Source of the DNA: DATAGF01 sp963834875
GTDB taxonomy: Bacteria > Actinomycetota > Thermoleophilia > Miltoncostaeales > Miltoncostaeaceae
NCBI GenBank assembly: GCA_963834875.1
Contig: CAWIDG010000002.1
Coordinates: 248,001-312,000 of the forward strand
Direction of reading: 5' to 3'
Length of the DNA: 64,000 nucleotides
The position numbers and the translations under genes are program-made. The notes under the pieces were generated by a model that was not told the origin of the DNA, ran no database searches, and saw nothing but the letters and a program-made list of their open reading frames with translations. This document shows, in pieces, positions 60,835 to 64,000 of this stretch; position 1 is the first letter of the stretch, and each line of letters begins with the position of its first letter.

Positions 60835-61719
60835 TCAGAGGCCCAGCCGGCTCAGCATCGCCTCGTCGTCGCGCCAGCGCCTGCGCACGCGCGCCGTGAG
60901 GTCGATGTGGACCTCGGTCCCCCACAGCCGCCCGAGCGCCGAGCGGGCCGCGGCGCCGATGTCGCGGATCATCCCTCCCCCGCGCCCCACGACGATGCCC
61001 TTCTGCGACTCCGTCTCCACCACCAGCGCCGCGCGCACGACGACCCCCCGGCGCGCCGGCTCGATCTCCTCGATCTCCACGGCGAGCGCGTGCGGGAGCT
61101 CCTGGCGCAGGCGCAGCAGGGCCGCCTCGCGGATCAGCTCCGCTGCGAGCTCCTCGTCGGTCTGATCGGTGGCCATGCCCTCGGGGAAGAACCGCGGCCC
61201 CTCGCCGAGCAGCGACGGCAGGTCGTCGCGCAGGGCCTGGACCCCATCGCCCGTGCGCGCGCTCACGGGGTGGAGGGCCTGGAAGTCGACGAGCGGCGCC
61301 GCGCGGGCGATGACGCCGGCCAGGGCGTCGGCGTCCAGGCGGTCGATCTGGTTCACCACGGTGATGACGGGCAGCCGCGACGCCCTCAGGCGCTCGGCGA
61401 TGAAGCGGTCGCCGCCCCCGGTCGGCTCGGCCGCGTTCAGGACGAAGACGGCCGCGTCGCAGTCGATCAGGCTGCGGTCGACCGTCGCCTGCATCCGCGC
61501 CGTCAGGCCGTCGGCGGGGCGCTGGAAGCCGGGCAGGTCGAGCAGCACCGCCTGCCACCCGTCGCCGTGGACGACCGCGGTGATGCGGCGCCGGGTGGTC
61601 TGCGGCCGCGGCGAGACGGCCGCCACCCGGGCGCCCGCCAGCGCGTTGGCGAGGGTCGACTTGCCGACGTTCGGCCGCCCGGCCAGCGCGACGAGGCCCG
61701 ACCGGTACGGGAGGCTCAC
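60835..61719 (-). CDS. era: Ribosome-assembly GTPase Era
   Basis: The GTG at 61719 overlaps the cdd stop by 4 nt and gives 294 residues. The G1 loop is GRPNVGKST (15-22 region), the effector segment SPRPQTTRRRITAV, G3 LLDLPGFQRP, and G4 VVNQIDRL, in which the usual Lys of NKxD is Gln. The C-terminal KH domain has SQKGIVVGRGGGMIRDIG. Era binds the 3' end of 16S rRNA and helps mature the small subunit. Confidence 0.94.
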   Translation of the reverse strand: MSLPYRSGLVALAGRPNVGKSTLANALAGARVAAVSPRPQTTRRRITAVVHGDGWQAVLLDLPGFQRPADGLTARMQATVDRSLIDCDAAVFVLNAAEPTGGGDRFIAERLRASRLPVITVVNQIDRLDADALAGVIARAAPLVDFQALHPVSARTGDGVQALRDDLPSLLGEGPRFFPEGMATDQTDEELAAELIREAALLRLRQELPHALAVEIEEIEPARRGVVVRAALVVETESQKGIVVGRGGGMIRDIGAAARSALGRLWGTEVHIDLTARVRRRWRDDEAMLSRLGL

Positions 61720-62111
61720 GGCAGCAGGAAGGGGTCGGGCAGGAGCTCGGACAGCGGGCGCTCGATCGGGCCGCGCGGGCCCTCCAGCACCACGACGACG
61801 TCGCGTCCCGTCTCGGCGAGGACCTGGCGGCACGCGCCGCAGGGGACGATCGGCTCGCCGTCGGCGCGGGCGACCGCGACGCGCAGGGCCGGGCCGTCGC
61901 CGTCGGCCACGAGGCGCGCGACCGCCGCCCGCTCGGCGCAGAGGGTCAGGCCGTACGAGGCCGACTCGACGTTCACCCCGTCGTGCAGCCCCCCGGAGGC
62001 GCCGACGGCGACCGCGCCGACCCTCACGCCGCTGTAGGGCGCGTGGGCCCGCGCCGCCACCTCTCTCGCGCGGGCGAGGAGCCCTTCGGCGGCCGGCCCC
62101 GCTATCCCCAC
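61716..62111 (-). CDS. cdd: Cytidine deaminase
   Basis: The GTG at 62111 gives 131 residues. The zinc site has Cys in TLCAERAAVARL and the pair in VPCGACRQVLAE; the catalytic Glu is in CAERAA. It deaminates cytidine and deoxycytidine for salvage. It overlaps the dgkA/PAP2 gene by 10 nt and era by 4 nt, in the order ybeY-dgkA-cdd-era known from many Gram-positive bacteria. Confidence 0.94.
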   Translation of the reverse strand: MGIAGPAAEGLLARAREVAARAHAPYSGVRVGAVAVGASGGLHDGVNVESASYGLTLCAERAAVARLVADGDGPALRVAVARADGEPIVPCGACRQVLAETGRDVVVVLEGPRGPIERPLSELLPDPFLLP

Positions 62112-62923
62112 AATTGGAAGATGACGATCGCGATGCCGGTCCCGAGGACCGCGCCCGCCGCCACCTCCACGATCGAGTGGATGCCGGCCTCGACGCGCGA
62201 CTGCGCCACGAGCAGCGCCATCAGGAAGGCGAGCGTGGACACGAGCGCCGCGTGGCGCAGGGGCTCCGCGATGATGGTCACCGCGGCCCAGCCGGCGAAG
62301 GCGGCGGCCGCGTGGCCCGACGGCAGGCCTCCCCGCAGGGGCGTGCCGCGCCCCACCCACGCCTTCGCCGCGACGACCGCGATGAGCGTCACGATCAGCA
62401 CCACGACCACGAGGTGGGTCGGCGAGCGGCGCACGCCGACGAGCAGGTCGCGGCCCGGCTCCGTGAGCTTGTCGTAGAAGACGAAGTAGGCGATCGCGAG
62501 CGCGTTCACGGTCGCGACGAGCACCGCGCCGGCGGCGACGTCCTTCGCGATCTTGACCAGCGGGTGGTACGAGGTGACCACCGCGTCGATCGCCGCCTCG
62601 ACGGCGGTGTTCATCATCTCCGCCACCAGCACGAGGCTGATCGCGCCCATGATCGCCGCCAGCTCGAGGCGCGAGAAATCGAGCAGCAGCCCCATGACCA
62701 GGGCCACGACCGCCGCGCCGACGTGGATCTGCATGTTCCGCTGCGTGCGGAGCACGTACACGATGCCCTCGAACGCCCAGGTGAAGGACCAGCGCAGCGT
62801 GCCCTGGGGCGGCAGGGTGCTCGTGGGGCTGCGTCCCAGGGCGCGGCGGATGCGCGACGGCCGCGGGCCGGGGGCGGGCTCGGGGGGCTCCGGCGGGCGG
62901 GTCTCCTTCTGGGAGGTGCTCAC
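62102..62923 (-). CDS. Diacylglycerol/undecaprenol kinase fused to a PAP2 phosphatase domain
   Basis: The 273-residue protein joins two membrane domains. The DgkA part (residues 45-160) has WAFEGIVYVLRTQRNMQIHV, the catalytic segment VLVAEMMNTAVEAAIDAVV and KIAKDVAAGAVLV. The PAP2 part (185-270) has GGLPSGHAAAAFAGWAAVTI and SRVEAGIHSIVEVAAGAVLG with catalytic His residues. One half would phosphorylate undecaprenol or diacylglycerol, the other would remove phosphate from lipid phosphates, so the fusion may cycle the carrier lipid. Confidence 0.88.
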   Translation of the reverse strand: MSTSQKETRPPEPPEPAPGPRPSRIRRALGRSPTSTLPPQGTLRWSFTWAFEGIVYVLRTQRNMQIHVGAAVVALVMGLLLDFSRLELAAIMGAISLVLVAEMMNTAVEAAIDAVVTSYHPLVKIAKDVAAGAVLVATVNALAIAYFVFYDKLTEPGRDLLVGVRRSPTHLVVVVLIVTLIAVVAAKAWVGRGTPLRGGLPSGHAAAAFAGWAAVTIIAEPLRHAALVSTLAFLMALLVAQSRVEAGIHSIVEVAAGAVLGTGIAIVIFQLWG

Positions 62924-63312
62924 GGCGCCTCGCCCACGAGGCGGTCCTGGAGCGCCAGCATCTCGCCCCCGTCGGTCTCGTGGTCGTAACCCAGCAGGTG
63001 CAGCAGGCCGTGGACGGCGAGCGTCTCGAGGGGGTCGCTCGCGGCGTCGGGGCAGATCACCACGTCGCCGAGCTCGGGCGGCGGCCCCTCGGCCGTCCAG
63101 TCGCGGGCCTCGGGCCCGTCAACCGGGAAGGCCAGCACGTCGGTGGGCTCCGGCAGGCCCCGGCCACGGCCGTTGAGGGCGGCCATCTCGTCGGCCCCGA
63201 CGAGCATCAGCCCCATCGTCGCGCGCTCGACCCCGAGCCGGCCGCACGCCCACACCAGGCGCGCGACGAGCGGCCCCGTGTCCGCGCCGCCCCGCGCCTC
63301 GACCTCGATCAT
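62920..63312 (-). CDS. ybeY: Endoribonuclease YbeY
   Basis: The 130-residue protein has the zinc motif LAVHGLLHLLGYDHETDG near 97-114, and LNGRGRGLPEPTDVLAFPVD upstream, both diagnostic for YbeY. It acts in 16S rRNA 3'-end maturation and ribosome quality control. It overlaps phoH and the DgkA/PAP2 gene by 4 nt each. Confidence 0.94.
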   Translation of the reverse strand: MIEVEARGGADTGPLVARLVWACGRLGVERATMGLMLVGADEMAALNGRGRGLPEPTDVLAFPVDGPEARDWTAEGPPPELGDVVICPDAASDPLETLAVHGLLHLLGYDHETDGGEMLALQDRLVGEAP

Positions 63313-64000
63313 GTGCTCTCGCGCTCCTGTGCGGCCCCGTAGGCGTCGACGATCCGCTGCACGAGACGATGGCGCACGACGTCGCGCCGGTCCAGCCGCA
63401 CGAAGGCGATGTCCTCGATCCCCTCGAGCACCTCGGGGATCGCCACGAGGCCCGAGCGCTGGGCAGGGGGCAGGTCGATCTGGGTGATGTCGCCCGTCAC
63501 GACCATCCTCGAGCCGTAGCCCAGGCGCGTCAGGAACATCTGCATCTGCTCGCGGGTCGTGTTCTGGGCCTCGTCGAGGATGATGAAGCTGTCGTTGAGC
63601 GTGCGTCCGCGCATGAACGCCAGCGGCGCCACCTCGATCTGGCCGCGGTCGAACGCGGCCTCGACGCGCTCGGCGTCGAGCATGTCGTAGAGGGCGTCGA
63701 ACAGCGGCCGCAGGTAGGGGTCGACCTTGGCGGCGAGGTCGCCGGGGAGGAACCCGAGCCGCTCGCCGGCCTCCACCGCCGGGCGCGTGAGGATGATGCG
63801 GCCCACCTCGCGGCGCGCGAGCGCCGCGGCGGCGATCGCGACCGCCAGATAGGTCTTGCCGGTGCCCGCGGGCCCGATGCCGAAGGTGATCGTGTGCTCG
63901 CGGATCGCGTCCACGTAGCGCTTCTGCCCCGCGGTCCGAGGCGTGACGACGGTCTGGCGGTGGCTCCAGAGGACGTCGTCGAGCATCGGCTGCACCGGCT
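63309..64000 (-). CDS. phoH: PhoH-family ATPase, N-terminus outside window
   Basis: The visible part (about 230 residues) holds the full ATPase core: Walker A FGIGPAGTGKTYLAVAIA, the segment LTRPAVEAGERLGFLPGDLAAKVDPYLRPL (in parts), Walker B SFIILDEAQNTTREQMQMFL and VVTGDITQIDLP. The frame is open through the window end, and PhoH proteins have about 100 more N-terminal residues, so the start lies beyond 64000. PhoH is an RNA-associated ATPase typically next to ybeY. Confidence 0.93.
   Translation of the reverse strand, partial: PVQPMLDDVLWSHRQTVVTPRTAGQKRYVDAIREHTITFGIGPAGTGKTYLAVAIAAAALARREVGRIILTRPAVEAGERLGFLPGDLAAKVDPYLRPLFDALYDMLDAERVEAAFDRGQIEVAPLAFMRGRTLNDSFIILDEAQNTTREQMQMFLTRLGYGSRMVVTGDITQIDLPPAQRSGLVAIPEVLEGIEDIAFVRLDRRDVVRHRLVQRIVDAYGAAQEREST

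Overview
The window is 64 kb of very GC-rich, densely packed bacterial chromosome. Gene content points to an actinobacterium, probably class Thermoleophilia (Solirubrobacterales/Gaiellales type). The supporting signs are LexA boxes of the CGAAC-N4-GTTCG type, a split ImuB/DUF6504 plus DnaE2 mutasome, F420/flavin LLM oxidoreductases, PdxST vitamin B6 synthesis, a DUF6325-SHOCT pair and secreted repeat proteins of a kind common in that class. The lineage is an inference; no rRNA, tRNA or other marker is present. Most genes sit in runs with 4-nt GTGA/ATGA overlaps.

Layout. 1-2.6 kb: a PAP2 lipid enzyme (cut by the window edge), a GT4 glycosyltransferase and a HAD phosphatase. 2.6-9.6 kb: CBS protein, decarboxylase-like protein, ruvC-ruvA-ruvB, yebC, pdxS-pdxT and an RpiR-type regulator. 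9.6-13.5 kb: lipoprotein, LigD repair ligase and an LLM oxidoreductase. 13.5-28 kb: mixed metabolism and envelope genes (LysM transglycosylase, two L,D-transpeptidases, cation efflux, AcuC-like deacetylase, alcohol dehydrogenase, PAP2 phosphatase). 28-32 kb: a phosphofructokinase with pyrophosphate-type residues, topoisomerase III and an ArfB-like release factor. 34-43 kb: two SOS loci, imuB-DUF6504 and dnaE2, each with a LexA box touching the start codon and each near a family of palindromic TGGCCA repeats. Between them lie an amidase, a DUF4389 membrane protein and a pyruvate/indolepyruvate-decarboxylase-like enzyme. 43-50 kb: assorted genes, then a junction where a HesB gene and an HD-GYP gene have both lost their 5' ends, and a complete IS481-family element with a CCTAGG target duplication. 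50-58 kb (minus strand): deoC-hisIE-trpE-trpG-trpD-trpC followed by cytochrome-c maturation genes (tlpA/ccmG-like, ccmH) and DUF72. 58-64 kb: mutM, an ArsR/SRPBCC pair, an MBL hydrolase and the conserved phoH-ybeY-dgkA/PAP2-cdd-era block.

A caution for every reader: about twenty otherwise conserved genes (ruvB, pdxT, ligD, topB, imuB and others) are broken by single-base indels, mostly one-base G/C insertions, while long genes such as dnaE2 and trpE are intact. This looks like residual long-read sequencing error, not gene decay. Such genes are listed as one CDS spanning both frames, and the frameshift is described. No intergenic gap exceeds about 300 bases. No tRNA, rRNA, riboswitch or CRISPR array was recognised.
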